Source: Deltaproteobacteria bacterium (lineage in GTDB: Bacteria; Desulfobacterota; Syntrophia; Syntrophales; Smithellaceae). From it: DNA of 52,394 nt. Positions 8,319-16,598 of this stretch are shown here, piece by piece. A program made the translations under genes and the position numbers. Positions within the stretch are counted from its first letter, which is position 1. Each line of letters starts with the position of its first letter. The stretch lies in NCBI GenBank assembly GCA_025361065.1, contig JANYAY010000117.1:1-52394 (forward strand), read 5' to 3'. The notes under the pieces were generated by a model. It was not told the DNA's origin, ran no database searches, and saw nothing but the letters and a program-made list of their open reading frames with translations.

Positions 8319-9311
8319 ATGCTTTATCTGCACTCAATGGGACATTTTCATCCCGAGAACATTATTTCCAATAAATTTTTAGAAGACCTGGATATCGGGA
8401 CTACTGACGAATGGATTCTGGAGAGGGTCGGTATTCGGAATCGCCGGACAATCCTGCCGTTGGATTATATTAAGCAAACGAAGAATGTAAATCCGCTGGA
8501 AGCTTTTGCCGTGCGGCAATACAAAAATGCGCAAATGGGGGCGGCAGCCGCCCTTGTGGCGATGAGACGCGCCGGAATAAAGGCTGAAGATATCGGCCTG
8601 CTGATTGCCGGCACTTCCTCGCCGGATAATGTTACCCCGGCGGAAGCGGCGGCGATCGCCGCAGAATTGGGCATGGAAGTGCCCTGCTTTGATTTGAATG
8701 CCGCCTGCGCAACTTTTGGTATGAATATAAATTTTTTGCTGCGGATGCAACCGGAAACACTGCCGCCTTACGTTTTGGTAGTTAATGTGGAAAGCATGAC
8801 CAAATCGCTCAATTATACCGATCGTGGCAACGCGGTACTTTTCGGCGACGGAGCTGTTGCCGCGGTCGTTTCGGCAAAGAATCCGGCGCGTGCCGCTTTT
8901 GTCAGCGGGGGCTTTGACGGACGGCCATCCGGTTGGACAAAAGTCGGCATTAATTGGGATTGGAAATTTCATCAGGACGGAAATGCCGTCCAGGGCTTTG
9001 CCATCCGGACAACAACAGAATGTCTCAAACTGCTTCAGGATTCCTATGCTGCCGAGGCGGGGCGGTTTATTTTTATCGGGCATCAGGCCAATTTAATGAT
9101 GCTGGGGAATGTTTGTGAACGTGCAGGTATAATGCCCCAGAACCATTGGTGTAACGTTGAGCAATTCGGTAACACGGCCTGCTGCGGCTCTCCCTCGGTT
9201 TTAAGCATGCATTGGGACAATCTTCAGCCCGGCGACAATATCGCCATGGTGATGGTCGGTGCGGGACTCGCCTGGGCTTACATGATGTTGCAGGTAGGAG
9301 GTGGACGATGA
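8319..9311 (+). CDS. 3-oxoacyl-ACP synthase III (FabH-like)
   Basis: 330 residues from the ATG at 8319, one base after the previous stop; a TTG at 8310 is an alternative. The KAS III thiolase-fold signatures are present: nucleophile Cys about 130 in FDLNAACATFG, His in FIGHQANLMML, and Asn in EQFGNTACCGSPS. The N-terminus GTTDEWILERVGIRNR matches the FabH dimer/CoA region. KAS III enzymes start chains by condensing an acyl-CoA primer with malonyl-ACP. Its stop overlaps the next start (ATGA at 9308-9311), so translation is coupled to the ketoreductase gene. Confidence 0.9.
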   Translation: MLYLHSMGHFHPENIISNKFLEDLDIGTTDEWILERVGIRNRRTILPLDYIKQTKNVNPLEAFAVRQYKNAQMGAAAALVAMRRAGIKAEDIGLLIAGTSSPDNVTPAEAAAIAAELGMEVPCFDLNAACATFGMNINFLLRMQPETLPPYVLVVNVESMTKSLNYTDRGNAVLFGDGAVAAVVSAKNPARAAFVSGGFDGRPSGWTKVGINWDWKFHQDGNAVQGFAIRTTTECLKLLQDSYAAEAGRFIFIGHQANLMMLGNVCERAGIMPQNHWCNVEQFGNTACCGSPSVLSMHWDNLQPGDNIAMVMVGAGLAWAYMMLQVGGGR

Positions 9312-10036
9312 TGGAAAAACCAGTTGCCATTGTCACCGGGGGAGCCACAGGCATCGGCGCCGCCTGCTGCCGGGCATTATCTCACGAAGGCTTTCATGTT
9401 GGCATCCATTATCGTAAGAGTGCCGAACAGGCGCAAAAAATTCTTACCGCAATAAAAGACGGTTTTTTGATTAAGGCGGATCTCGTCAATATCGAAGATG
9501 TCGAAGCTATGGTCATGAAATTCAAAGAAGATGTGGGGCGGGTCGATGTTCTGGTTAACAATGCCGGTCAATCGATTAATGCCGACATTCTTTCCATGAA
9601 GATTGAGCAATTCGATGAACAGCGGGCGCTCACCAGGGGTATCTGGTATCTGACCAAAAGGATTCTGCGGCAATTCATGCTGCGCCAGGCAGCCGGCCGG
9701 ATTATCAACATTTCCAGTGTTGTCGGCCATACGGGCAACGCCGGTCAAATCCCGTACACGATGGAGAAAGCGGCCCTGGATGCCTTTACTAAATCTCTGG
9801 CCCGGGAACTGCGCGGGCGCAATATTCTGGTAAATTCTGTTGCCCCGGGTTTCATCGCAACGGAAATGACCAGGGATTTACCGGAGGATGTAAAGAGCCA
9901 GATTATGGCGGGAATTACTTTGAACCGAATGGGTCTTCCGGAGGAAGTTGCGGAGGTTGTCGCGTTTCTTGCTAAAAAGGGCAGCTATATAACCGGCAGT
10001 GTAATTCATGTTAACGGGGGCCTTTATGGCGGCTGA
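9308..10036 (+). CDS. 3-oxoacyl-ACP reductase, SDR family (FabG-like)
   Basis: About 242 residues. AGGAGGTG at 9296-9303 fixes the start at one of two adjacent ATGs (9308 or 9311); upstream codons overlap KAS III in another frame and are not translated. Classical short-chain dehydrogenase motifs: cofactor-binding VTGGATGIG, NNAGQSI, catalytic Ser in INISSVVGHTG and the YxxxK pair in PYTMEKAA, and VAPGFIATEMT. The C-terminal YITGSVIHVNGG is typical of FabG. It reduces a 3-oxoacyl-ACP to 3-hydroxyacyl-ACP with NAD(P)H. It overlaps KAS III by four bases and the dehydratase by eleven, so these genes form one tightly coupled unit. Confidence 0.92.
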   Translation: MMEKPVAIVTGGATGIGAACCRALSHEGFHVGIHYRKSAEQAQKILTAIKDGFLIKADLVNIEDVEAMVMKFKEDVGRVDVLVNNAGQSINADILSMKIEQFDEQRALTRGIWYLTKRILRQFMLRQAAGRIINISSVVGHTGNAGQIPYTMEKAALDAFTKSLARELRGRNILVNSVAPGFIATEMTRDLPEDVKSQIMAGITLNRMGLPEEVAEVVAFLAKKGSYITGSVIHVNGGLYGG

Positions 10037-10496
10037 TGCGAGTATAATTCAGGAAGTATTAGCGCTGGTGCCGCAGCAGGAGCCTTTTCGCTTCATTGAT
10101 GAAATTATCAGTCTGAATGAAGAGGAGATCATCGGCACTTACCGTTTCCGGGAAGATGCCTTTTTTTATCGCGGCCACTTTCCGGGCAGGCCTATCACCC
10201 CAGGGGTGATTCTGATTGAAACGATGGCGCAAATCGGTGTGGTTGCCTACGGCATGTATCTTTTGGCCTGTCAAAAAAATATCCGTCCGAGCCGGATGAA
10301 AAGGCCGTTGAGCTTATTTACCCTCGCCGATAATGTCGAGTTTAAGGGGATTGTGGCGCCCGGGGAACGGGTGATTGTGAAGGGTAAAAAAATTTATTTT
10401 CGTCAAGGGGCTATAAAAGTGGATTTAGCTATGGAAAGAGAAAACAGGGAAATTGTCTGTTCGGGGAAATTAGCCGGAATGGGAGTAGATAAATGA
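10026..10496 (+). CDS. FabZ-like 3-hydroxyacyl-ACP dehydratase (hotdog fold)
   Basis: 156 residues from the ATG at 10026, which overlaps the end of the reductase gene. The hotdog core has the FabZ/FabA signature RGHFPGRPITPGVILIETMAQ split as RGHFPGRP (His about 51) and GVILIETMAQ (Glu about 65), the two residues forming the dehydratase active site. PFRFIDEI near the N-terminus is also typical of FabZ. Function: dehydration of 3-hydroxyacyl-ACP to trans-2-enoyl-ACP. The stop overlaps the KAS II start by four bases (ATGA, 10493-10496). Length is slightly above usual FabZ (about 145), so a cluster-specific relative is as likely as the housekeeping enzyme. Confidence 0.88.
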   Translation: MAADASIIQEVLALVPQQEPFRFIDEIISLNEEEIIGTYRFREDAFFYRGHFPGRPITPGVILIETMAQIGVVAYGMYLLACQKNIRPSRMKRPLSLFTLADNVEFKGIVAPGERVIVKGKKIYFRQGAIKVDLAMERENREIVCSGKLAGMGVDK

Positions 10497-11770
10497 AGAA
10501 GAGAGTGGTGGTAACGGGAATGGGTGTGGCTGCTCCCAATGCCCATGGCTTGAATAACTTTGAGCAGGCATTGCGGGAAGGCCGCTCCGGCATCCGTTTT
10601 ATTCCTCTTTTGCGCGAGTTGAATTTTTCCTGCCAGATTGCCGGGGTACCGGAAAATTTTGAGGCGATTCGCAAAGAATATTTTGATCATGAGAAGCTGT
10701 TATCCATCAATGATAATATCGGCTACGCTTCAGTTGCAGCGATTGATGCCTGGGTAGATGCCGGTTTTAAAATACCGGATAATGAGGATGATGAGGTGGA
10801 TTGGGATACCGGAGTTATAGCCGGATCAGGAATCGGGGGAATGGACACAATTGCCAACACGGTTGTGCCGATGATTAATGAAGGCAAAGTGCGGCGGATG
10901 GGCAGCCGGATTGTTGAACAGGTCATGAACAGCGGCACCAGTGGCCGGATCGGCGGTTTAATAGCTGCAGGCAATCAGGTTACCTCTAATTCCTCAGCGT
11001 GCAGTACCGGGAACGAAGCAATCATTGAAGCTCTGGCGCGAATAAGACTGGGATTGGCCAAACGCATGGTGGCCGGCGGTTCGGAAGGCGCATCGCCGTA
11101 TATCTGGGGTGGGTTTGATGCTATGCGCGTAATCTGCCGTAAATATAATGACAATCCGGCAGCCGGTTCGAGGCCGATGAGTGCTTCCGCCTGCGGTTTT
11201 GTTCCTGGTTCAGGTGGAGCAATGCTGGTTCTGGAGGATTTGGAAACGGCGCAATTGCGGGGTGCCAGGATTTATGCGGAAGTTCTCGGCGGTCATGTGA
11301 ATAGCGGCGGGCAGCGGATGGGTGGCTCTATGACTGCTCCTAATCCCGAAGGTGTGAAAAGATGTATCCGTGCGGCAATTACAGATGCCGGCATCGATCC
11401 CCAGGAGATAGACGCAATTAACGGCCATTTAACGGCAACATTTGCCGATCCTTATGAAATAAAGAACTGGGCGGCGGCGCTGGGGCGAAATCCTGCGAAT
11501 TTTCCCTATATCAATTCCACAAAATCGATGATTGGACATTGTTTAGGTGCGGCCGGCGCAATCGAATGTGTGGCCACAGTCCTGCAACTCTATAAAGGGT
11601 TTTTACATCCGTCCCTCAACAGCGAAGATGTCCATCCGGATATTGCTAAGTTCGCAGAGCGGATTCCGCAAAAATGTATGGAGTATCCGCTGCGAATTTT
11701 TGCCAAAGCCGGCTTCGGGTTTGGCGATGTCAACAGTTGTCTTGTCTTTAAAAAATGGGAAGAAAAATAA
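10493..11770 (+). CDS. 3-oxoacyl-ACP synthase II family (FabF-like KAS)
   Basis: 425 residues, normal for KAS I/II. Catalytic triad: Cys170 in NSSACSTGNEA, His312 in INGHLTATFADP, and Lys344/His349 in STKSMIGHCLGAAG. It departs from common FabF in the His loop (NGHLTATFADPYE where most have N-x-H-[GA]-T-S-T-x-x-N-D) and carries an insert-like segment rich in NSGTSGRIGG before the nucleophile, suggesting a subfamily of its own. It should elongate acyl-ACP with malonyl-ACP by decarboxylative condensation. It is coupled to the dehydratase by ATGA overlap and is followed after 24 bp by an ACP gene, which is its probable carrier partner. Confidence 0.92.
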   Translation: MKKRVVVTGMGVAAPNAHGLNNFEQALREGRSGIRFIPLLRELNFSCQIAGVPENFEAIRKEYFDHEKLLSINDNIGYASVAAIDAWVDAGFKIPDNEDDEVDWDTGVIAGSGIGGMDTIANTVVPMINEGKVRRMGSRIVEQVMNSGTSGRIGGLIAAGNQVTSNSSACSTGNEAIIEALARIRLGLAKRMVAGGSEGASPYIWGGFDAMRVICRKYNDNPAAGSRPMSASACGFVPGSGGAMLVLEDLETAQLRGARIYAEVLGGHVNSGGQRMGGSMTAPNPEGVKRCIRAAITDAGIDPQEIDAINGHLTATFADPYEIKNWAAALGRNPANFPYINSTKSMIGHCLGAAGAIECVATVLQLYKGFLHPSLNSEDVHPDIAKFAERIPQKCMEYPLRIFAKAGFGFGDVNSCLVFKKWEEK

Positions 11771-11794
11771 TTATATTAAAAGGAGAGTGGTATC

Positions 11795-12043
11795 ATGGAA
11801 GAGAAAAAAATATTTGAAGAAATGGTTAATATTTTAAAGGCTTATACCAAAGACGTGACGCTTTTGGAAAAAGCGACACAAGAGACGCACATTTTAAATG
11901 ATCTGAAGGTCAATTCCGCCCGCCTGGTTGACGTTATCATCAAGTGTGAAGATGTTTATGGAATCAGCATTGATGATGATGAGGCGGATAAGATTCGGAC
12001 AATCGGCGATGCCGTAAGAGTAATTAAACAAAAACTGGGGTAA
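11795..12043 (+). CDS. acyl carrier protein
   Basis: 82 residues, with AAAGGAGAG upstream. Acidic four-helix pattern with the 4'-phosphopantetheine attachment serine at Ser41 in NDLKVNSARLVDVIIK. The common DSL motif is altered to NSA, so this is not a textbook housekeeping AcpP and may be dedicated to this cluster. Helix III/IV residues ISIDDDEADKIRTIGDAV align with the usual [VI]-x-[IV]-[PSD]-D-x-E...x-[TI]-[VI]-x-D-[AV] pattern. It lies between KAS II and the PlsC-like gene; the phosphopantetheinyl transferase that could activate it is two genes downstream. Confidence 0.9.
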   Translation: MEEKKIFEEMVNILKAYTKDVTLLEKATQETHILNDLKVNSARLVDVIIKCEDVYGISIDDDEADKIRTIGDAVRVIKQKLG

Positions 12044-12047
12044 AAAA

Positions 12048-12872
12048 ATGGATGGAAAATCCAAATTGTTTCTGCAGATGCAAAATTTTATCGGACGAAT
12101 CGCCATTATTATTATTGCGCCGTTATATTTTTTTAGTGCCCGGATTTTATTTTACCGGATGCGTAATTTAAGAGAAATCCGCCGTCAATGTGCCGAAGAA
12201 TTTTCCCGGCATAAAGGACCTTGGATCATTTGCGCTAATCATCTGACGATGATTGATTCTTTTATTTTGACGTACGCGCTGTTCAGTTTAGGCGGGCATA
12301 TAAAAGATTACAGAAAACTGCCGTGGAATCTGCCGGAAAGAAGCAATTTTCAGAGTAACATTGTTTTGACCGTATTATGTTATCTGTCCAAATGCATTCC
12401 GATTGATCGCGGTGGTCCTCGGGAAAAGACAAAGAAGATTCTGGATAAATGTGTCTATCTGCTTTGCAGCGGTGAGAGTATCATGATCTTTCCGGAAGGC
12501 GGGCGAACGCGCACCGGGCGGGTGGATAAAGAAGGCTTCTCCTATGGCGTCGGTCGTTTTGTCAAGGATGTCGTGGGCTGCAAGATTATGTGTATCTATC
12601 TGCGGGGCGATAAACAGGTTAATTATAGCCTGATACCGGCCTGGGGAGAGAAATTTTCTGCCGCGGTGGAAGTATTTACACCCACTGCGGCCACGGGCCG
12701 CGGGCTGCGTGCCCAGCGTGAATATGCGGCGCAAATTATCGAGCGGTTGGTGCAAATGGAGGAGAGGTATTTTGTCTGGCATCGGGAACGATATTGTGGA
12801 TTGGAAATATCCGGCGAATGCACAGAAAAGCGGCGATTCCCGGTATCTGAAGAAAATCCTCACCAGTGTTGA
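12048..12872 (+). CDS. PlsC-like 1-acyl-sn-glycerol-3-phosphate acyltransferase family protein
   Basis: 274 residues. One hydrophobic membrane segment (about 17-34) precedes the acyltransferase fold. Motif I is NHLTMID (His65, Asp70; HxxxxD), motif III FPEGGRTRTG (148-157). The family transfers an acyl group from acyl-ACP or acyl-CoA to a hydroxyl, usually lysophosphatidate. The start is five bases after the ACP stop, so acyl-ACP made by this cluster is the obvious donor. The 3' end overlaps the next gene by about 100 bp in a different frame; residues after about 240 are therefore under double constraint and look less conserved. Confidence 0.87.
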   Translation: MDGKSKLFLQMQNFIGRIAIIIIAPLYFFSARILFYRMRNLREIRRQCAEEFSRHKGPWIICANHLTMIDSFILTYALFSLGGHIKDYRKLPWNLPERSNFQSNIVLTVLCYLSKCIPIDRGGPREKTKKILDKCVYLLCSGESIMIFPEGGRTRTGRVDKEGFSYGVGRFVKDVVGCKIMCIYLRGDKQVNYSLIPAWGEKFSAAVEVFTPTAATGRGLRAQREYAAQIIERLVQMEERYFVWHRERYCGLEISGECTEKRRFPVSEENPHQC

Positions 12873-13401
12873 AATTGAATTTGTCCATAATGCGGAAAAT
12901 CCGGATAGGGAGCTTTGGTCACTCTGGGCTTGCAAAGAAACAGCCTATAAAGTGATCAGTAAATCTTCTGCGCGTCTATCTTTCCTGCCCCGGCAGTGGT
13001 CAGTGCAGTTAAAGCAGCCTGATGGCCTATCCGGGAAAGGCCGGGTTATTTTACCGGGGGGAAACACAGTTTTTGTTCAATTCTCTTGTGCGGAAAGTTA
13101 TGTGCATTGTATCGGCGCGGATAATTTACCGGATCTGGATAAAATAATCTGTGGTGTTGAGTCCTTGCCCCAATCCGTATCCGGGGAAAATGTTGAACCT
13201 TCGTTATTTGTCCGCGAATGCCTGTTCCGGAGGTTGGCCGATATTTATCAATTAAATTTCCGGGAAATGGCAATCAGGAGAGCAAAAAAAGGTCATGAAC
13301 TCCAACCGCCTGTGCTCTACTATGAAAATAAAAAGGCTCCCTTCGATATCAGTTTAAGCCATGATGGGAGATTTGTCGCCTACGCATTCATTCGTCTTTA
13401 G
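12772..13401 (+). CDS. 4'-phosphopantetheinyl transferase superfamily protein
   Basis: 209 residues from a TTG at 12772. This start was chosen because GGAGGAGAGG (12758-12767) stands just before it and because it yields MSGIGNDIVDW, the usual AcpS/Sfp opening; the frame's upstream extension is only the shadow of the acyltransferase gene. Conserved residues: GIGNDIVD (Mg/CoA binding) and WACKETAYK (the WxxKEA-type motif). A C-terminal part FDISLSHDGRFVAYAFI matches the SxSHxxxxVxxA-type motif of Sfp-family enzymes, although that motif normally precedes the KEA motif. It transfers phosphopantetheine from CoA to carrier proteins, presumably the ACP encoded just upstream. The order of motifs and about 209-residue size suggest a non-standard architecture. 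Confidence 0.8.
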   Translation: MSGIGNDIVDWKYPANAQKSGDSRYLKKILTSVEIEFVHNAENPDRELWSLWACKETAYKVISKSSARLSFLPRQWSVQLKQPDGLSGKGRVILPGGNTVFVQFSCAESYVHCIGADNLPDLDKIICGVESLPQSVSGENVEPSLFVRECLFRRLADIYQLNFREMAIRRAKKGHELQPPVLYYENKKAPFDISLSHDGRFVAYAFIRL

Positions 13402-13449
13402 CTTTCTAATCCGCGTGGTTAATCATACGGAGAAGTCATCGATTATTTA

Positions 13450-13477
13450 TTTTAATCCCGCTCTCGCGGGATTAAAA
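13450..13477. repeat. 12-bp perfect inverted repeat (palindromic hairpin)
   Basis: Arms 13450-13461 (TTTTAATCCCGC) and 13466-13477 are perfect complements around the loop TCTC. No T-run follows on either strand, so this is not a standard intrinsic terminator, though it lies just after the operon. A shorter version (TCCCGC/GCGGGA with loop ACAC) occurs at 50850-50865 after the same GATTATTTAAT-like lead-in, so it may be a dispersed palindrome. Confidence 0.75.
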
Positions 13478-13685
13478 AATAAACACCTTTTATTTCACAC
13501 TCAGCCACATAATATCCGGGAAAAAGGAGAAAAGTATTAGATAAAGCTCCAACGCCGGAATGAAATAAAAACGTAATCTCCCGTAATAACAATAAAATTT
13601 GGCGTTGCCGCGTACCGGCAAAAATTTGAGTTGATTCCTGTTCATTTATCAATTAAAAGCCACGGTGAAGCTTATTGAAAATAGT

Positions 13686-13784
13686 GTGGCCGGGTCCCGC
13701 GCAACGGAGGCTTGTGAACCCCGTCAGGTCCGGAAGGAAGCAGCGGCAGCAATGTCCGCCGTGTGTTGCGGTAAACCTGGCCAC
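13686..13784 (+). ncRNA. ffs: signal recognition particle RNA (4.5S type)
   Basis: The 5' arm GTGGCCGGGT (13686-13695) pairs with ACCTGGCCAC (13775-13784) with one G-U pair, closing a single long hairpin. Inside is the almost invariant SRP domain IV sequence: CTTGTGAACCCCGTCAGGTC followed by CGGAAGGAAGCAGCGGCA, including the GGAA tetraloop and the asymmetric AGCAG/CAGG loops that bind Ffh. At about 99 nt it is the short bacterial form without an Alu domain. It stands immediately upstream of dnaX, an arrangement common in bacteria. Confidence 0.97.
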
Positions 13785-13799
13785 CAGATATACCCTCTT

Positions 13800-13890
13800 C
13801 GCGCTCGCAGGCTAACTTTGTTGTCATTGTCGTCGGCATCCTCAACGTATTTAGTAATACGCTTGCGGTGTCTCTTTTGTGCCGCCTGGT
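13800..13890. repeat. dispersed intergenic repeat, copy B (partial)
   Basis: The gap between the SRP RNA and dnaX carries GCTAACTTTGTTG...TCGTCGGCATCCTCAACGTAT and the hairpin CGTATT-tagt-AATACG. The ordered words match the repeat at 2540-2640 and the hairpin matches that at 16652-16669. Edges are approximate. Confidence 0.55.
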
Positions 13891-13955
13891 TATCCCTGGA
13901 AATCGACGGGCAGAAATATAATCTCGATACTTTGTAATAAATTTAAGGAGTTCAG

Positions 13956-15671
13956 TTGGAATATCTCGTTTTAGCCCGCAAGTTCCGCCCCCAAACTTTT
14001 GAAGATGTCGCCGGTCAGGAGCATGTTGTTAAAACCCTGCGCAACTCCATCAGCCAGGATCATGTGGCTCATGCTTTTCTTTTCAGCGGGCCGCGCGGCG
14101 TGGGCAAGACCACAGTCGCCAGAATTCTGGCCAAATCTCTCAATTGTGAAAAAGGCCCGACGCCGATACCCTGCAATGTCTGCTCTAACTGCCGGGAAAT
14201 TACCGATGGCTCTTCACTGGATGTGCGCGAGATAGACGGCGCCTCCAATCGCGGTATTGATGAAATTCGGGAACTGCGGGAAAATGTGAAATTTGCTCCT
14301 GCGGCTGCGCGCTATAAAATTTACATCATTGATGAAGTGCACATGCTGACGCGTGAGGCTTTCAATGCACTTTTGAAAACGCTCGAAGAGCCTCCTGCCC
14401 ATGTAAAATTTATTTTTGCCACAACAGAAAACTATAAAGTTCCCGCGACAATTCTCTCCCGTTGCCAGTGCTACGATTTCCGCCGGATTTCGCTCAAAGA
14501 GATCGCTGAGAATTTAGGGAAAGTGGCGGACAGTGAAAAAATCCAAATAACTCCTACGGCGCTTTCCTGGATTGCCGAAGCCGGGGACGGCAGCATGCGC
14601 GACGCCCAGAGTATTTTTGATCAGGTTATATCCTACGCCGGAATGAATATTAACGATGCGGATGTGGAAGACATTCTCGGCCTTGTTGACCGTAAATATC
14701 TTTTCCGCCTTGCGGACGCTGTTCTTGGGAGAGATGCCGGTACCTGTCTGCTTATTCTGGAAGATGCTTATCTGGCCGGCTTGGATATGAAGCAATTTTA
14801 TCAAATGATGCTCAAACATTTTCGCAACATGCTTTTAGTCAAAATTGCCGCTGACGGCAGTTCTTCTTTTGACATTGCTCCGGAGCAAATTGCAGCTCTG
14901 AAAAAACAAGTAGAGAACACGACACGGGAAACATTACTACGGCATGTGGAAATTCTTATAGCCGAAGAAGATAGCTTCCGCCGCAGCCAGGAAACGCGTT
15001 TAAAACTGGAAACAATTCTAGTGCGGATGGCTTACCTGGAGCCGGTAATTCCCATTGATGAAATCGTGGCGGCAATCGAAGCTGTTGAGCAAAAACTTAA
15101 GCTCGGACTTGTTGCCGGAGGGAATATTCGTGAGCAGGAATCAAACTATCAATCATTGACGAAAATGCCGGTAGCAGCAGCTCAACCAAGTTTAGAAAAT
15201 AGTTTTACGGCGGCAGTTGTCGTGCCGGATAATCCGATAGTAGAAGACAATCAGGTAATAAATCCCGTTGAAATTTGTGATAATCTCAAAAAATTTATCA
15301 AGAAAGAAAACCCGATTTTAGGGGCGAAAATTGTTTCGGCGGAAACTATCAATTTCGCCGCAGGCCTTCTGACATTCAGCTTTCCTAAGGGTTATATCTT
15401 CCTGGAAAATATCAGTGAAAAATTGCAGAAAGAACAACTGAAGCAAATTGCGCAAAAATTTTTTCATCAGGATGTAATGGTCGAAATAGCAACAATTGAT
15501 GTTGGTAAGACCAATATTAATGCCGGTAACGGACGTAGTAGATCCAATAACTCCAATGACATCAAGCGTGAAGCGATGCATAGTCCCCTTTTGCAGAAAG
15601 TTATGGATGAATTTGCCGGTGCGGAGATAGTGGAGATTAAAACAAAAACCGAGAAAAAACAGGAGGTATAG
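13956..15671 (+). CDS. dnaX: DNA polymerase III subunit gamma/tau
   Basis: 571 residues from a TTG start with AAGGAG five bases upstream. The N-terminus YLVLARKFRPQTFEDVAGQEHVV is diagnostic of DnaX. AAA+ motifs: Walker A GPRGVGKTT (about 45-53), zinc-binding cysteines CNVCSNC, Walker B YIIDEVHMLT, sensor I FATTENYKVPATILSRCQ with the SRC arginine finger. Domain III runs to about 370; the tail (about 400-571) is the poorly conserved tau region that binds polymerase and helicase. No obvious frameshift signal for a short gamma form was seen. It forms the clamp-loader motor and starts the dnaX-ybaB-recR operon; the next gene begins seven bases downstream. Confidence 0.96.
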   Translation: MEYLVLARKFRPQTFEDVAGQEHVVKTLRNSISQDHVAHAFLFSGPRGVGKTTVARILAKSLNCEKGPTPIPCNVCSNCREITDGSSLDVREIDGASNRGIDEIRELRENVKFAPAAARYKIYIIDEVHMLTREAFNALLKTLEEPPAHVKFIFATTENYKVPATILSRCQCYDFRRISLKEIAENLGKVADSEKIQITPTALSWIAEAGDGSMRDAQSIFDQVISYAGMNINDADVEDILGLVDRKYLFRLADAVLGRDAGTCLLILEDAYLAGLDMKQFYQMMLKHFRNMLLVKIAADGSSSFDIAPEQIAALKKQVENTTRETLLRHVEILIAEEDSFRRSQETRLKLETILVRMAYLEPVIPIDEIVAAIEAVEQKLKLGLVAGGNIREQESNYQSLTKMPVAAAQPSLENSFTAAVVVPDNPIVEDNQVINPVEICDNLKKFIKKENPILGAKIVSAETINFAAGLLTFSFPKGYIFLENISEKLQKEQLKQIAQKFFHQDVMVEIATIDVGKTNINAGNGRSRSNNSNDIKREAMHSPLLQKVMDEFAGAEIVEIKTKTEKKQEV

Positions 15672-15677
15672 ATTAAA

Positions 15678-15986
15678 GTGAATAATTTTGGCAATATCAT
15701 GAAACAGGCAAAAAAGATGCAGGAACGGATAGGCCAAATGCAGCAGGAATTGGAGATGAGAACAATTGAAGCTCAGGCCGGCGGCGGTATGGTCAAGGTT
15801 ATAGTCAATGGCAAGTTTGAAATCGTCTCCTTAAAAATTGAAAAGGATGTGGTCAATCCCGAAGATATTGAAATGCTGCAAGACTTAATTGTAGCAGCAG
15901 TCAATGAAGGCATCCGCAAAGCACAGGAAATGGCATCTGAGGAGATGGCAAAAATTACCGGTGGATTGAATATTCCCGGCATGTAA
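15678..15986 (+). CDS. ybaB: YbaB/EbfC nucleoid-associated protein
   Basis: 102 residues from GTG 15678; this start keeps NNFGNIMKQAKKMQER, which aligns with the E. coli EbfC beginning GNLMKQAQQMQ. A coiled N-terminal helix, then GGGMVKVIVNGKFEIVSLKIE and the EMLQDLIVAAVNEGIRKAQE helix typical of the family. The protein is a small dimer that binds DNA and is nearly always encoded between dnaX and recR, as here; the recR start is 12 bp after its stop. AGGAGGT precedes the start by about 10 bases. Confidence 0.95.
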   Translation: MNNFGNIMKQAKKMQERIGQMQQELEMRTIEAQAGGGMVKVIVNGKFEIVSLKIEKDVVNPEDIEMLQDLIVAAVNEGIRKAQEMASEEMAKITGGLNIPGM

Positions 15987-15998
15987 TATAAGGTTTAT

Positions 15999-16598
15999 AT
16001 GAAAGCATATGCCCAACCAATTAAACGCCTGATCTCCGAACTGGCTAAGCTTCCCGGTATCGGTGAAAAAACAGCTGCCCGACTGGCCAATTACATTTTG
16101 CGAGCAACGGAAGATGATGTCCGCAAACTAGCCGAAAGCATTGTCGAGGTTAAACGAAAAATAAAACTATGCCGGATTTGCCTGAATCCGACGGAAGATG
16201 ATATTTGTTATATTTGTCATGATGAAACCCGCGATCAGAACGTAATTTGTGTTGTGGAAGAGCCGGACGCTCTGGCCGCAATTGAAGAAAGCGGAGTTTT
16301 TCACGGAACTTATCATGTTTTGCATGGAGCTTTGGCGCCGCTCGACGGTATCGGTCCCGAGCATTTGCGTCTGGGGGAACTTCTTTTGCGGATCGAGAGT
16401 GGTCACATTAATGAAATAATTCTTGCCACCAATCCCAATGTTCATGGCGAGGCAACTGCCTTGTTGATTACCGGCATGCTCAAAGAAAAAGGCATAAAGT
16501 TAACCCGCATTGCCATGGGTGTGCCTATGGGCGGTGATTTGAAATACATTGACAAGATGACGATATCCAAATCCTTGGAATTCCGTCGTGGCATGTGA
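15999..16598 (+). CDS. recR: recombination mediator protein RecR
   Basis: 199 residues, standard length. Helix-hairpin-helix [17 protein letters not shown] (about 18-34), a four-cysteine zinc finger (C..IC at 58-61, CYICHDE at about 69-75), a TOPRIM domain with [19 protein letters not shown], and the C-terminal Walker-like [15 protein letters not shown] plus [25 protein letters not shown]. RecR acts with RecO/RecF to load RecA on gapped DNA. It closes the dnaX-ybaB-recR operon; a dispersed palindromic repeat begins on its stop codon. Confidence 0.96.
   Translation: MKAYAQPIKRLISELAKLPGIGEKTAARLANYILRATEDDVRKLAESIVEVKRKIKLCRICLNPTEDDICYICHDETRDQNVICVVEEPDALAAIEESGVFHGTYHVLHGALAPLDGIGPEHLRLGELLLRIESGHINEIILATNPNVHGEATALLITGMLKEKGIKLTRIAMGVPMGGDLKYIDKMTISKSLEFRRGM

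Noticed and set aside
13450-13477. Hairpin as an intrinsic terminator
   Set aside because: No T-run follows on either strand; kept only as a palindrome.
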